From: Bacillota bacterium
GTDB lineage: Bacteria; Bacillota; Dethiobacteria; DTU022
NCBI GenBank assembly: GCA_029782095.1
Contig: JAKOVL010000103.1
Coordinates: forward strand, 1 to 64,000
Direction of reading: 5' to 3'
Length of the DNA stretch: 64,000 nucleotides
The notes below the pieces were generated by a model, which was given only the letters and a program-made list of their open reading frames with translations, did not search any database and was not told the origin of the DNA. A program made the translations under genes and the position numbers. Numbering within the stretch: the stretch's first letter is position 1; each line of letters opens with the position of its first letter. This document shows, in pieces, positions 44,262-52,529 of the stretch.

Positions 44262-44498
44262 TTAATGCGGTTTGATGTTACACCGGTAAGTCCACTCGCG
44301 CTCATGCAGACCCATGGTATCTACACAATCTTCGCAGAGGGAATAGATAAAAAGCTCCTCCGTTTCAGCAGACTTTATTATATCCTGCCTCATTTCTACC
44401 GTCAACGGATCCAGGCCGAGCATCTCCATTTCTGCTTCGCTTATATTCATGGCGCCGATAATGGCCCCACAGCGGTCGCAAATGTAGGTCAGCTTCAT
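44262..44498 (-). CDS. fin: anti-sigma-F factor Fin
   Basis: 78-residue protein with two zinc-binding cysteine pairs, YICDRCGAIIG at the start and SLCEDCVDTMG near the end, the pattern of Fin (YabK). In B. subtilis, Fin binds RNA polymerase and shuts off SigF activity so that SigG can take over in the forespore. The identification rests on this pattern together with its place directly upstream of mfd, where yabK is found. Ribosome-binding site is weak. Confidence 0.85.
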   Translation of the reverse strand: MKLTYICDRCGAIIGAMNISEAEMEMLGLDPLTVEMRQDIIKSAETEELFIYSLCEDCVDTMGLHEREWTYRCNIKPH

Positions 44499-44540
44499 CT
44501 GCCCAATCTTCTTTCACATAATATTGTGGATCTTCGATAA

Positions 44541-45404
44541 TTATGCTTCCCTGTCAGACCGCTGTTTATGTAAGGGAGGGGCAATGGGGTATGAACCGAG
44601 CAGCTTAAAAAATGGAACCTCGCGAGATAGTTGGCGCCACAGGCGCTCCATGGCGGGATCAAGGCGATGACCTTCGCAATCAATAAAAAAAAGCCAGTCG
44701 CCCAGGCTGCGCTTGGCCGGGCGAGATTCGATCCGGGTCAGATTTACTGCTGCACGGGCAAAATACCCAAGAACATGGTAAAGACTCCCCGGACCGTCGG
44801 GCACAGCCAGGACCAGGGAGGTTTTATCCCGGCCGGTGGGCTCATGATCTTTACGGGAAGTAATCACGAACCGGGTTACGTTTTCCGTATTGTCTTCAAT
44901 GTTCTCGGCCAGCAGGTGCAGGTTATAAATAGCTGCTGCGCGGCGGGGCGCGATGGCCGCCGCTCCGGGCACCTTGGAGACCAGTGCCGCCGCGGCAGCG
45001 GTGCTCTCTACCGGGCAGCAGGCGACTCCGGCCAGGTTTTTCTCCAGGTAAAGCCGGCACTGCCCCAGGGCCTGGGGATGTGAAAATACCTTGCGCACCC
45101 CGTCAAGGGTCAAACCCCGCGGGCCGAGAAGGCAATGGTGCACAGGATAGAGCAGCTCCCGGCAAATGTATAGTTCTTCTGTCAGGCTGGCCAGCAAGTC
45201 CAGGGTTGCCCCTACGCCGCCCTCCAGCGAATTTTCCAGCGGAACAATTCCTTCGTCCAGATATCCCCGGCTGGTTTGCTCCAGGACCGCGGCTATGGTG
45301 GGGTGTTCGATCAATTGACGACGATGCTGTGCCGCATAAAGCAGGGCCGCTTCTTCGGAAAACGTTCCCCTGGGTCCAAGGTAACCGAGAGTTTTCCCAC
45401 TCAT
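44541..45404 (-). CDS. pheA: prephenate dehydratase
   Basis: 287 residues. A prephenate dehydratase domain (GYLGPRGTFSEEAALLY, then NVTRFVITSRK) is followed by an ACT regulatory domain (KTSLVLAVPDGPGSLYHVL, ESRPAKRSLGDWLFFIDCEGH) with the ESRP phenylalanine-binding motif. It converts prephenate to phenylpyruvate and is feedback-inhibited by phenylalanine in the family. It starts three bases after the aroF stop, so the two form a phenylalanine operon behind a T-box. Confidence 0.94.
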   Translation of the reverse strand: MSGKTLGYLGPRGTFSEEAALLYAAQHRRQLIEHPTIAAVLEQTSRGYLDEGIVPLENSLEGGVGATLDLLASLTEELYICRELLYPVHHCLLGPRGLTLDGVRKVFSHPQALGQCRLYLEKNLAGVACCPVESTAAAAALVSKVPGAAAIAPRRAAAIYNLHLLAENIEDNTENVTRFVITSRKDHEPTGRDKTSLVLAVPDGPGSLYHVLGYFARAAVNLTRIESRPAKRSLGDWLFFIDCEGHRLDPAMERLWRQLSREVPFFKLLGSYPIAPPLHKQRSDREA

Positions 45405-45407
45405 CTT

Positions 45408-46451
45408 TTACGCTCCCCCCGTATCTTGTTCCGGCGCGGCCAGAGTGCGCCCCAAAGCAGGAGCCAGCTGCGCCACCCTGCCCATCAAGTGGGAAAAATT
45501 ATCCGGTGTCAGCGACTGCTTGCCGTCACAAAACGCTTCGGCCGGATTAAGATGCACCTCCACAATAAGGCCGTTGGCGCCTGCCGCAATCGCTGCCAGG
45601 GAGAGCGGAAGCACCAGGCGCCAGTTGCCTCCGGAATGGCTCGGATCAACAATGACTGGAAGGTGGCTTAACTGTTTAACCAGTGCTACGGCGCTGATAT
45701 CCAGGGTGTTGCGGGTTGAACATTCAAAAGTGCGAATGCCCCTTTCGCAAAGAATAACCTGGTAGTTTTTTTCAGCGAGAATATATTCGGCAGCCATCAG
45801 CCATTCCTCTACCGTCGCTGCCAGGCCCCGTTTAAGCAGCACCGGCTTGCCGCAGCGGCCCACTTCCCGAAGCAAAGTAAAATTCTGCATGTTTCTGGCC
45901 CCAATTTGAATTATATCGGCATAGCGGGCCACCAGGTCCACATCCCGGACGTCCACAACTTCCGTCACCACAGCCAGACCCGTTTCTTTCCCGGCCCGGG
46001 ACAGCAGCTTCAGCCCTTCATGCTCCAGCCCCTGGAAGCTGTATGGGGAAGTCCGTGGTTTAAAAGCGCCGCCCCGTAAAACCCTGGCGCCGGATTTTTT
46101 AACCAGGCGGGCCACTGTAATGAGGCTGCTCCAGTTTTCCACGGCACAGGGGCCGGCCATAACCGCCAGTGCCTCTCCCCCGATAGAGACAGGGCCCGCT
46201 TTGATCATGCTGTTCTCCGCTTTAAATTGCCGGCTGACCAGCTTGTACGGGGCGGTTATGGGCACAATTTTTTCTACTCCCGGCAGCCTTTCCAGGCCGG
46301 TGACTTTAGCGGCCTGCGGATCACCCACAGCCCCGATAACCGTCCTGAAAGCACCTTGGATGCGGTGGGGCACAAAACCGCTTTTCTCCAGCTGTTCTTC
46401 CACCGCTGCTATTTCTTCGCCAGTTGCACTGCCTTGCATAACCACAATCAT
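45408..46451 (-). CDS. aroF: 3-deoxy-7-phosphoheptulonate (DAHP) synthase, AroF/KDO8PS type
   Basis: About 347 residues. A short ferredoxin-like N-terminal domain (MIVVMQGSATGEEIAAVEEQ) precedes the TIM barrel with AVMAGPCAVENW, LRGGAFKPRTSPYSFQG and PVIVDPSHSGGNW. It catalyses the first step of the shikimate pathway. I start it at ATG 46451, which follows AAAGGAGAG; the track's longer form runs into the T-box terminator and is not credible. It is regulated by the T-box leader and co-transcribed with pheA. Confidence 0.95.
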   Translation of the reverse strand: MIVVMQGSATGEEIAAVEEQLEKSGFVPHRIQGAFRTVIGAVGDPQAAKVTGLERLPGVEKIVPITAPYKLVSRQFKAENSMIKAGPVSIGGEALAVMAGPCAVENWSSLITVARLVKKSGARVLRGGAFKPRTSPYSFQGLEHEGLKLLSRAGKETGLAVVTEVVDVRDVDLVARYADIIQIGARNMQNFTLLREVGRCGKPVLLKRGLAATVEEWLMAAEYILAEKNYQVILCERGIRTFECSTRNTLDISAVALVKQLSHLPVIVDPSHSGGNWRLVLPLSLAAIAAGANGLIVEVHLNPAEAFCDGKQSLTPDNFSHLMGRVAQLAPALGRTLAAPEQDTGGA

Positions 46452-46476
46452 TTTCTTCTCTCCTTTCCCCCGGGTA

Positions 46477-46510
46477 TAAAAAAATTCCGCCCTAATGGGG
46501 CGGAATTTAT
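46477..46510 (-). terminator. T-box attenuator terminator
   Basis: AAATTCCGCCC pairs with GGGCGGAATTT (eleven pairs, loop of five), followed by seven T on the minus strand, 26 bases before the aroF start. Its 5' arm is shared with the antiterminator, as required of a T-box. Confidence 0.9.
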
Positions 46511-46760
46511 TCCGCGGTACCACCCAATAATCCCTCGCCGGGTGCGGGCTGATTATTTTATCAGCCGAGACCCTGTTCCGGTAACGGGGAACTGCCGGTG
46601 CCGCCTACTTGGACCATATGGCTTTCAGCGGACAACTTCAAAGGGAACTTCAACCGAAGACGCCCCGGTCGGGCTTGCAGCCTGCGGCCCGGCCTCTCTG
46701 TCGGGGTTTTACCCCGGTTTACTTTCCTTCTGCATCGTCTTTAATGCGGGATAATTTTTA
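46477..46760 (-). promoter_or_regulatory. T-box riboswitch of the aroF-pheA operon
   Basis: The minus-strand leader contains the T-box sequence TGGGTGGTACCGCGG (46512-46526), AAAGTAA and AGAGAG elements of stem I, GGCTGCAA in the distal loop, and the closing terminator. The variable base of TGGN is T, which pairs with discriminator A73; phenylalanine and tyrosine tRNAs have A73, tryptophan tRNA usually G73. A GAAGTTC on the 3' side of stem I is a candidate specifier (TTC, Phe), in agreement with pheA downstream. The specifier is tentative; the T-box itself is certain. Confidence 0.92.
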
Positions 46761-46766
46761 AAGCTA

Positions 46767-46795
46767 ATATTATCATATTTTATTTGATGAGGCAA
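46767..46795 (-). promoter_or_regulatory. SigA-type promoter of the aroF-pheA operon
   Basis: TTGCCT, 17-base spacer, TAATAT on the minus strand, just inside the gap after the pth stop codon. It gives a transcript that begins with the T-box leader. Confidence 0.65.
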
Positions 46796-46798
46796 TAA

Positions 46799-47356
46799 CT
46801 AATTAAAGCGATTCATGGCTGTTACCAAACCCTGCCTCACAATTACCTGAACCGCCTCAGCCGCCCTGGTTACCGCTTCGCTGAGCAGGCTTCTTTCTTC
46901 CGGTGAAGGCAAATCAAGCACGTAATCGGACACTTCAATATTTTCCGGTGGCCGGCCAATCCCGATGCGAACGCGAATAAACTCCGCATCCTCCAAGGAT
47001 TCTATTACCGACTGCACTCCCCGGTGCCCGGCGCTGCCCCCGCCCATACGGAGACGAATCGTGCCGGGCTTCAGGTCCAGATCGTCGAATATCAGAATCA
47101 ACCGATCCGGAGTCAAGGCATAAAACCGCAGAAGTTGCGCTACGGCCAGCCCGCTGCGGTTCATGTACGTTAAAGGTTGAGCCAGGATAACCTGTTCCTG
47201 GCCGATCCAGGCGCTGGCGCAAAGAGAGCGGCACCTTTGGGTTGGGCGCTCTGCCTTAAGAGAACCGGCAAGAAACTGAACAACCCTGAATCCCAGGTTG
47301 TGCCTGGTGCCTTCATACCGTGGACCGGGATTGCCCAGCCCCGCAATAAGATACAT
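46799..47356 (-). CDS. pth: peptidyl-tRNA hydrolase
   Basis: 185-residue enzyme (SpoVC in B. subtilis) that frees tRNA from prematurely released peptidyl-tRNA. GLGNPGPRYEGTRHNLGF with catalytic His near residue 20, PLTYMNRSG and FDDLDLKPG are diagnostic. It follows rplY, as in Bacillus; downstream of it the conserved order is interrupted by aroF-pheA before fin resumes. Confidence 0.96.
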   Translation of the reverse strand: MYLIAGLGNPGPRYEGTRHNLGFRVVQFLAGSLKAERPTQRCRSLCASAWIGQEQVILAQPLTYMNRSGLAVAQLLRFYALTPDRLILIFDDLDLKPGTIRLRMGGGSAGHRGVQSVIESLEDAEFIRVRIGIGRPPENIEVSDYVLDLPSPEERSLLSEAVTRAAEAVQVIVRQGLVTAMNRFN

Positions 47357-47404
47357 GCCGACCCTTCACACCACGCTCAGCATAATATGAACAACAAGGT
47401 AACA

Positions 47405-48061
47405 CTATTCTTCATCAGGCTCCGCCTTTTCCGGTGTCTCCTCTACCCCTTCCGCTGCTTCAGCCGCTTCAGCTGCTTCAGGCTCTTCTTCAGCAGTTGG
47501 GGCCAGGACTTGGGCCAGCGGTTCGTCAGGGGCAGTAATTAGCTCAATGCCTTCCGGCAGCTGGATGCTCTCTGCCAGGACGCTGTCGCCGATAGCCAGC
47601 CCGGACAGGTCAACAGGAATACTTTCGGGAATGTCCGCCGGCAGGCATTTTACTACTACCTCCCGGTTAAGAATTTGCAGCACGCCGCCCTCCTTAACCC
47701 CGGGAGGTTCGCCGATAAAGTTCAACTGGACGTTAACCTCAATCCGGTCGGTCATGGAGATGCGGATGAAATCAACATGTAACATCTTTTCTTTTTGAAT
47801 CAGATGCCGCTGAATCTCTTTAATCATAACCGTTTCCAGGATTGGCTTTTTCCCGTCATCTTTAATCTGCAAATCAATGAGCGCGTTGTCGCCCCCGGAA
47901 GCCAGCAACTGCCTGAGGGAGCGTGCCTCTACCATGAGAGGCAAGTTTTCTTTTCCCCTGCCGTAGAGCACTGCCGGGACCTTGCCTTCCTGCCGCGCCC
48001 GGTTAAGCGCGCCCTTGGTCTGCAAGGGACGTATTTCTGCTTCCAATACTGATCGTTCCAC
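47405..48061 (-). CDS. rplY: ribosomal protein L25, Ctc form
   Basis: 218 residues: an N-terminal L25 domain binding 5S rRNA (about 1-92, RQEGKVPAVLYGRGKENLPL), the TL5/Ctc C-terminal beta domain, and a highly acidic Ala/Glu-rich tail (EEEPEAAEAAEAAEGVEE). The Ctc form is a stress-associated ribosomal protein. The start is GTG 48061 with GAGGAGGT. The prs-ctc-pth order is conserved. Confidence 0.94.
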   Translation of the reverse strand: MERSVLEAEIRPLQTKGALNRARQEGKVPAVLYGRGKENLPLMVEARSLRQLLASGGDNALIDLQIKDDGKKPILETVMIKEIQRHLIQKEKMLHVDFIRISMTDRIEVNVQLNFIGEPPGVKEGGVLQILNREVVVKCLPADIPESIPVDLSGLAIGDSVLAESIQLPEGIELITAPDEPLAQVLAPTAEEEPEAAEAAEAAEGVEETPEKAEPDEE

Positions 48062-48115
48062 TTTTTCCTACCTCCTCAAGGCAATAGTATAGCGGAGCAT
48101 CCAGGCCGCGTCAAA

Positions 48116-49051
48116 TCAAACAAAAAGCTCGCTAACTGAACGCTCTTCATTCACTCGCAAAATCGCTTCTCCGATAAGGGGGGCTACAGAGAGGACAACA
48201 AAGCGCTCATCCAGCTTGTCGCTGTCTACAGGAATGGTATTAGTATAAACAATTTCTTTTAAAGGTGCGCTCTTTAATCTTTCCAACGCAGGACCGGAAA
48301 AAATAGGATGCGTGCAGCAGGCGTAGACATCAGCCGCTCCCTGGGCATACAGCGCTTCAGCGCCTAAGACAATGGTTCCCGCAGTATCGATAATATCGTC
48401 CACAAGGATGGCCACTTTTCCATCCACTTCGCCGATAATATTCATAACCTCGGCCTTGTTGGGAGCGGGACGCTTTTTATCGATTATGGCAATAGGCATA
48501 CCCAAACGGTTGGCCAGCTCCCTGGCCCGGGTGACACCACCCAGGTCGGGCGACACCACCACACCATTTTTAATTTTTTTCTCAATAAAATAATCAGCAA
48601 GAATCGGCACGGCGGTGAGATGGTCAAAGGGAATATTAAAAAAACCCTGGATTTGGCCGGCATGAAGATCCATCGCTACGACACGGCTGGCCCCGGCAGC
48701 TGTAATCAGATCGGCTACAAGCTTCGCTGTTATGGGATCGCGGGCTCGCATTTTGCGGTCTTGCCGGGCATAACCGTAATAAGGGATAACCGCGTTTACA
48801 GAGTTGGCGGATGCCCGTTTAATGGCATCAATTAAAATTAACAGCTCCATCAGGTTTTCATTAACCGGAGCGCACATGGGCTGAATCAGGAACACGTTGG
48901 CACCCCGCACGCTCTCTTTGATCCCGATGGAAATTTCTCCGTCACTGAAGCGTCCCAGCTCGGCGCTGCCAAGGGGAATTCCAGCATAGCTGGCAATTTC
49001 CTCCGCCAGACGGCGATTGGCACTGCCGCTAAACAATTTAAGCCTGTCCAC
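48116..49051 (-). CDS. prs: ribose-phosphate pyrophosphokinase
   Basis: About 311 residues; makes PRPP from ribose 5-phosphate and ATP. Markers: [32 protein letters not shown], and the PRPP loop [15 protein letters not shown] start it at GTG 49051, five bases after AGGAGGT; the track start ten codons upstream would bury that site. It lies about 180 bases after glmU, as in the conserved glmU-prs-ctc order. Confidence 0.95.
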   Translation of the reverse strand: MDRLKLFSGSANRRLAEEIASYAGIPLGSAELGRFSDGEISIGIKESVRGANVFLIQPMCAPVNENLMELLILIDAIKRASANSVNAVIPYYGYARQDRKMRARDPITAKLVADLITAAGASRVVAMDLHAGQIQGFFNIPFDHLTAVPILADYFIEKKIKNGVVVSPDLGGVTRARELANRLGMPIAIIDKKRPAPNKAEVMNIIGEVDGKVAILVDDIIDTAGTIVLGAEALYAQGAADVYACCTHPIFSGPALERLKSAPLKEIVYTNTIPVDSDKLDERFVVLSVAPLIGEAILRVNEERSVSELFV

Positions 49052-49228
49052 CGCGCACCTCCTGTATATAATTGGTCCCAAAGTGAAGGTAAAGTATTTT
49101 TTCTCGCTGGCCGCTTTTTTTCCTGCTCTATATTTTCCCTCAAGCTATTTATCTTTTACAACTTCGGAAATCAAACCACGTTTTGCTCTGGCCCGGTCAT
49201 GCGGCTGCAGCTGCGCTTTTGCACATTG

Positions 49229-50236
49229 TCAAGCAGGGCCGGAATTCTGCCTGAGAATAGCAAAGGGGCCAATGACAGCGCCATCTTCCAGGACGCAGTT
49301 TTCCACTACAGATTGGCGCAATACGACGTGGTCTCCCAGGCGGGCATTTTTCAGATGAGAACCGGGGCCAATGGTGCATGACTTTCCTATCTCCGTGTCT
49401 CCCTCAATTACGGTCTGCGGCCATATTACCGTATCCGCTCCGATGCGCACTCCGTAGTCAATATAGACGCTGTCCGGGTCGATCATCGTTACACCCTGCA
49501 GCATGAGCTGCCTGTTTATGCGGCCCCGTAAAACTGCTGCCGCCTCCGCCAGTTGAGCCCGATTATTTATCCCCAGGCCGATGCGATAGTCGCCAAGCTG
49601 GTACGTTCCGACCTGGTGACCGTTCTCCGTCAGCAGGGATATAACATCGGTAAGATAAAATTCCCCCTGGGAGTTGTCCGCTGAAATCCGGGGGAGAAAG
49701 CGTCTCAGCAAGGCCAAGTCAAAACAATAGGTGCCGGCATTAACCTCCGACACCTGCTTTTGCGATGGAGAGGCGTCTCTCTCTTCAACAATACGGCTCA
49801 CCCGTCCGGCGCTATCCTTGATAATACGGCCGTACCCCGTAGGGTCCGGCAACACTGCGGTCATGATTGTCGCTGCATTGCTGCCGTGCGCTTCTAGCAG
49901 GCCCTTAAGCTGAGCTTCACCTAAAAGGGGAGTATCGCCGCAAAGCACCAGCAGCTGCCCCTCCTCAGGTAAAAGGGGCAAAGCTTGCATCAGGGCATCC
50001 CCTGTGCCCAGCTGCCGCTCTTGTAAAACATAGCGCCAGCGGGGCCCCATGGCCGCTTTCACCTGAGCGGCGCCTCGCCCGATCACCACGATCACTTCAC
50101 AGGCCGCCGCTGCGGCACTGTGCAGAATATAGTCGAGCATCGGACGACCACAGAGCGGATGCAGCACCTTGGGCAGCTGTGAATGCATCCTTTTCCCTTC
50201 GCCCGCCGCCAATACTACCGCCCAGCGCTGACCCAT
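49229..50236 (-). CDS. glmU: GlmU lacking its acetyltransferase half
   Basis: 335 residues instead of about 450. The N-terminal UDP-GlcNAc pyrophosphorylase domain is complete (VLAAGEGKRMHSQLPKVLHPL, LCGDTPLL, EVNAGTYCFD). Then come about four left-handed beta-helix turns (VRIGADTVIWPQTVIEGDTEIG), and the frame stops after GPFAILRQNSGPA, where the family continues with LRPGT and the acetyltransferase active site. The 177 bases before prs encode no recognisable remainder in any frame, so this looks like a real loss rather than one frameshift. The enzyme could still uridylylate GlcNAc 1-phosphate, but another protein would have to acetylate glucosamine 1-phosphate. Located as expected between spoVG and prs. 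Confidence 0.85.
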   Translation of the reverse strand: MGQRWAVVLAAGEGKRMHSQLPKVLHPLCGRPMLDYILHSAAAAACEVIVVIGRGAAQVKAAMGPRWRYVLQERQLGTGDALMQALPLLPEEGQLLVLCGDTPLLGEAQLKGLLEAHGSNAATIMTAVLPDPTGYGRIIKDSAGRVSRIVEERDASPSQKQVSEVNAGTYCFDLALLRRFLPRISADNSQGEFYLTDVISLLTENGHQVGTYQLGDYRIGLGINNRAQLAEAAAVLRGRINRQLMLQGVTMIDPDSVYIDYGVRIGADTVIWPQTVIEGDTEIGKSCTIGPGSHLKNARLGDHVVLRQSVVENCVLEDGAVIGPFAILRQNSGPA

Positions 50237-50380
50237 AGCATCGCCTCCCCAGCATGCTTACTCCAACATTATACTACAGAAAGCGGGGAGGTCCAAAGCG
50301 CAATTCAGCAGCCGGAAGCTGCTAGCAGGAATTAAGAATGACCTGCTTCTGACCTAAAAATTTCTGGCTGTCACGCGCAG

Positions 50381-50656
50381 TCAACTCAATACACTTTCTT
50401 TTTCCAGCTCCTTGTTGTATGTCTCCAGGATCGCCATCTGTATTTTCTGCCTGGTCTCCGAGTTGATGGGGTGGGCTATGTCTTTAAACTCACCGCTGGG
50501 CGTACGCTTGCTGGGCATGGCAACGAACAGACCGCTATTGCCTTCGATGACACGGATATCATGAACAACAAACTGATCGTTTAAGGTGATGGATACAATG
50601 GCTCTCATTTTACCTTCCTGGCTGAGCCTTCTGATGCGGACATCTGTTACTTTCAC
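50381..50656 (-). CDS. spoVG: regulatory RNA/DNA-binding protein SpoVG
   Basis: 91-residue protein with the complete signature: [61 protein letters not shown]. Broad regulator involved in septation, cortex formation and stress. I start it at GTG 50656, five bases after AAGGTGG, which matches the family start; the track begins three codons earlier. A SigH promoter lies upstream. Confidence 0.96.
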   Translation of the reverse strand: MKVTDVRIRRLSQEGKMRAIVSITLNDQFVVHDIRVIEGNSGLFVAMPSKRTPSGEFKDIAHPINSETRQKIQMAILETYNKELEKESVLS

Positions 50657-50717
50657 CGTTACCACCTTCCCGGTTTAAATTAACAAAAGGCTGCCCCATT
50701 TCTTAATAATGAAAACA

Positions 50718-50743
50718 ATTCAATGATTTAAATAAAAAATCCT
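50718..50743 (-). promoter_or_regulatory. spoVG: SigH promoter of spoVG
   Basis: GAAGGATTT, 12-base spacer, ATTGAATT on the minus strand fits the SigH pattern (RnAGGAwww, RnnGAAT), about 60 bases before the start codon. B. subtilis spoVG is the textbook SigH-dependent gene, so promoter and gene appear conserved together. Confidence 0.7.
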
Positions 50744-50811
50744 TCTTTCTGGAGAAAAAATTCACGAACATCCCCTGGAAAAACTAATTTGCCCGGGAGC
50801 TGTTGCTTATA

Positions 50812-51591
50812 TCAGGCCCTGCTGCGCCCGCAAATAGCCTTGCGAATAACCGCAAGATCGCTCGGTTTATCGACGTCAGTGCCAATAGCCACCAGGTCGC
50901 AGGGTACGGCCCGGGCTTTCAGGAGCATCAGTTCAGACATCTTCTGCTCCAGGTCGGCCACCTTGAGGCGCCGCAGGAAAAACTTGATGATAAACAGGGG
51001 AGGCAGCATCCGCAGCAGTTTTAACGGCTTTTTCCGGGAGGCGATAAAAATTTCCAGGCGATGCCGGTTGTTAAAGAACCAGGCCGGTTTAAGCAGGACA
51101 ATATTCCCCCCGGTAAAGGTGCCCTCCTGCAGGCGCACATAAGTGCGCTTTGTTTCGGGGAACCGGCCTTCACAGCTCTCCCGGCTTAAAATAGGGTAAT
51201 AAAAATCTGCATCAAAGGGTTCACAAAGCTTCAAGAACGCCTCCACCACGACTTCATCCAGCAGCGGAATATCACCGCTAACAATGAGACAGTGCTGTGT
51301 TTGTTCGACCGCGGCCAGGCCGGCGGCAGCATTATCAAGCATAGAACCTGCTTCCGGAATCAGGGTAAAGGAATAGCCTGCTTTCTGCAGCTCGCTCAAA
51401 TCTTCAACCGGGCCTACAACAACGATATTTTTAATGGACGGGGCACGGGAAAGCCCTTCCAGGATATACGCCAGCAGCGGTTTACCGTTTATCGGGATAA
51501 AAGCCTTGTTAGCAACACCTTCCTGTTCTGCAAGTGATTCCCCCTTGCCTCCCCCGGCCATAACCAGTGCATCAAACACTTTCTCCACCAT
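50812..51591 (-). CDS. MobA-like nucleotidyltransferase, substrate unknown
   Basis: 259-residue protein with a Rossmann-like NTP-transferase domain: FDALVMAGGGKGESLAEQEGVANKAFIPINGKPLL (nucleotide loop and Lys) and LIVSGDIPLLDEV (metal-binding Asp). The C-terminal 100 residues (PAWFFNNRHRLEIFIASRKKPLKLL) differ from MobA, IspD and GlmU, so the second substrate is unclear. It overlaps the ispE stop by 20 bases and is therefore coupled to it. In B. subtilis purR lies here instead. A sugar-phosphate or cofactor nucleotidyltransferase are both possible. Confidence 0.75.
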   Translation of the reverse strand: MVEKVFDALVMAGGGKGESLAEQEGVANKAFIPINGKPLLAYILEGLSRAPSIKNIVVVGPVEDLSELQKAGYSFTLIPEAGSMLDNAAAGLAAVEQTQHCLIVSGDIPLLDEVVVEAFLKLCEPFDADFYYPILSRESCEGRFPETKRTYVRLQEGTFTGGNIVLLKPAWFFNNRHRLEIFIASRKKPLKLLRMLPPLFIIKFFLRRLKVADLEQKMSELMLLKARAVPCDLVAIGTDVDKPSDLAVIRKAICGRSRA

Positions 51592-52474
51592 CCTTTCTCA
51601 TATTGCCCGGAACAGTCCAGCAAAGAAAAGCGCGGACACCTTCTTCCTGTAAAGAACGTACGGCCATGGACGCCGTTAAATATGAGCCCACAAGGGCGAA
51701 AACAGAAGGGCCGCTCCCCGACATGGCCGGGGAAAGGCCCATTTCTTTAAGCCTATGCTTAAGTGCAGCCACGGGAGCACAGACAGGCAGCACGGCTTCT
51801 TCCAGGGTATTGACAGATTCTCTTTGAAACCACAACCCTATTCTAGCACAGTCCCCTTCTTTAATCGCCCTTGCCAGGTCATTAACCGGCGGTGCTGATA
51901 GCCGGTGCAAAACCAGAGAACGATAAACCGACGGGGTGGACAGCCTTAACCCGGCTGGAACAGCCACAACAACCCAGTGAAAAGGCAGTGGGGGCAGCGG
52001 GTTGAGTATTTCGCCCCTTCCCGAGACCTGGACTGTGCCCCCGTACAGGCAGAAGGGAACATCGGAGCCAAGCTGCGCTCCCAGATCCAGCAGTTTGTGA
52101 AGACTAAAATTTAAACTCCAAAAGCGATTCAAGGCTAAAAGGGCTGCAGCTGCATCGCTGCTGCCCCCGCCCAGGCCCGCCTCTACCGGGATTTGCTTAA
52201 ATAAGGTGAGTCTGACGCCGGGAAGCCTGCGGTCCGCTTCCTGCGACAGCAGCGCTGCCGCCCGCCATACAAGATTATCCTCACCGACCAGGGATGGCTC
52301 CGTACAAAAAAATTCCCACCCCTCACCCGGGCGCGGCGTTAAGACCAGGGTGTCGGACAGAGAAACCTGCTGCATGATCGAATTGAGATCATGGTATCCG
52401 TCGGCCCGCCGCCCCAATACAGCCAGCCCCAGGTTTATTTTAGCCGGTGCTTTAATGGTGATACTTCTGGCCAT
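51572..52474 (-). CDS. ispE: 4-diphosphocytidyl-2-C-methyl-D-erythritol kinase
   Basis: About 300-residue GHMP kinase of the non-mevalonate isoprenoid pathway. Markers: SITIKAPAKINLGLAVLGRRADGYH at the N-terminus, PVEAGLGGGSSDAAAAL (ATP loop), and SGSGPSVFAL. I start it at ATG 52474 from family alignment; the 33 extra codons of the track form would overlap cphA. No strong ribosome-binding site precedes it. Its position near veg and spoVG is conserved in Firmicutes. Confidence 0.93.
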   Translation of the reverse strand: MARSITIKAPAKINLGLAVLGRRADGYHDLNSIMQQVSLSDTLVLTPRPGEGWEFFCTEPSLVGEDNLVWRAAALLSQEADRRLPGVRLTLFKQIPVEAGLGGGSSDAAAALLALNRFWSLNFSLHKLLDLGAQLGSDVPFCLYGGTVQVSGRGEILNPLPPLPFHWVVVAVPAGLRLSTPSVYRSLVLHRLSAPPVNDLARAIKEGDCARIGLWFQRESVNTLEEAVLPVCAPVAALKHRLKEMGLSPAMSGSGPSVFALVGSYLTASMAVRSLQEEGVRAFLCWTVPGNMRKDGGESV

Positions 52475-52529
52475 CAAAATAAATTTCTTGATTAATGGAA
52501 GATATCCTGCTAAAACTGCCGGACAGTAG

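Noticed and set aside
46452-46523. N-terminal extension of aroF in the track ORF
   Set aside because: These codons lie in the T-box terminator; the ATG at 46451 has a proper ribosome-binding site.
50280-50380. AGCAGC/GCTGCT hairpin after spoVG as a terminator
   Set aside because: No T tract follows on the minus strand; likely incidental.
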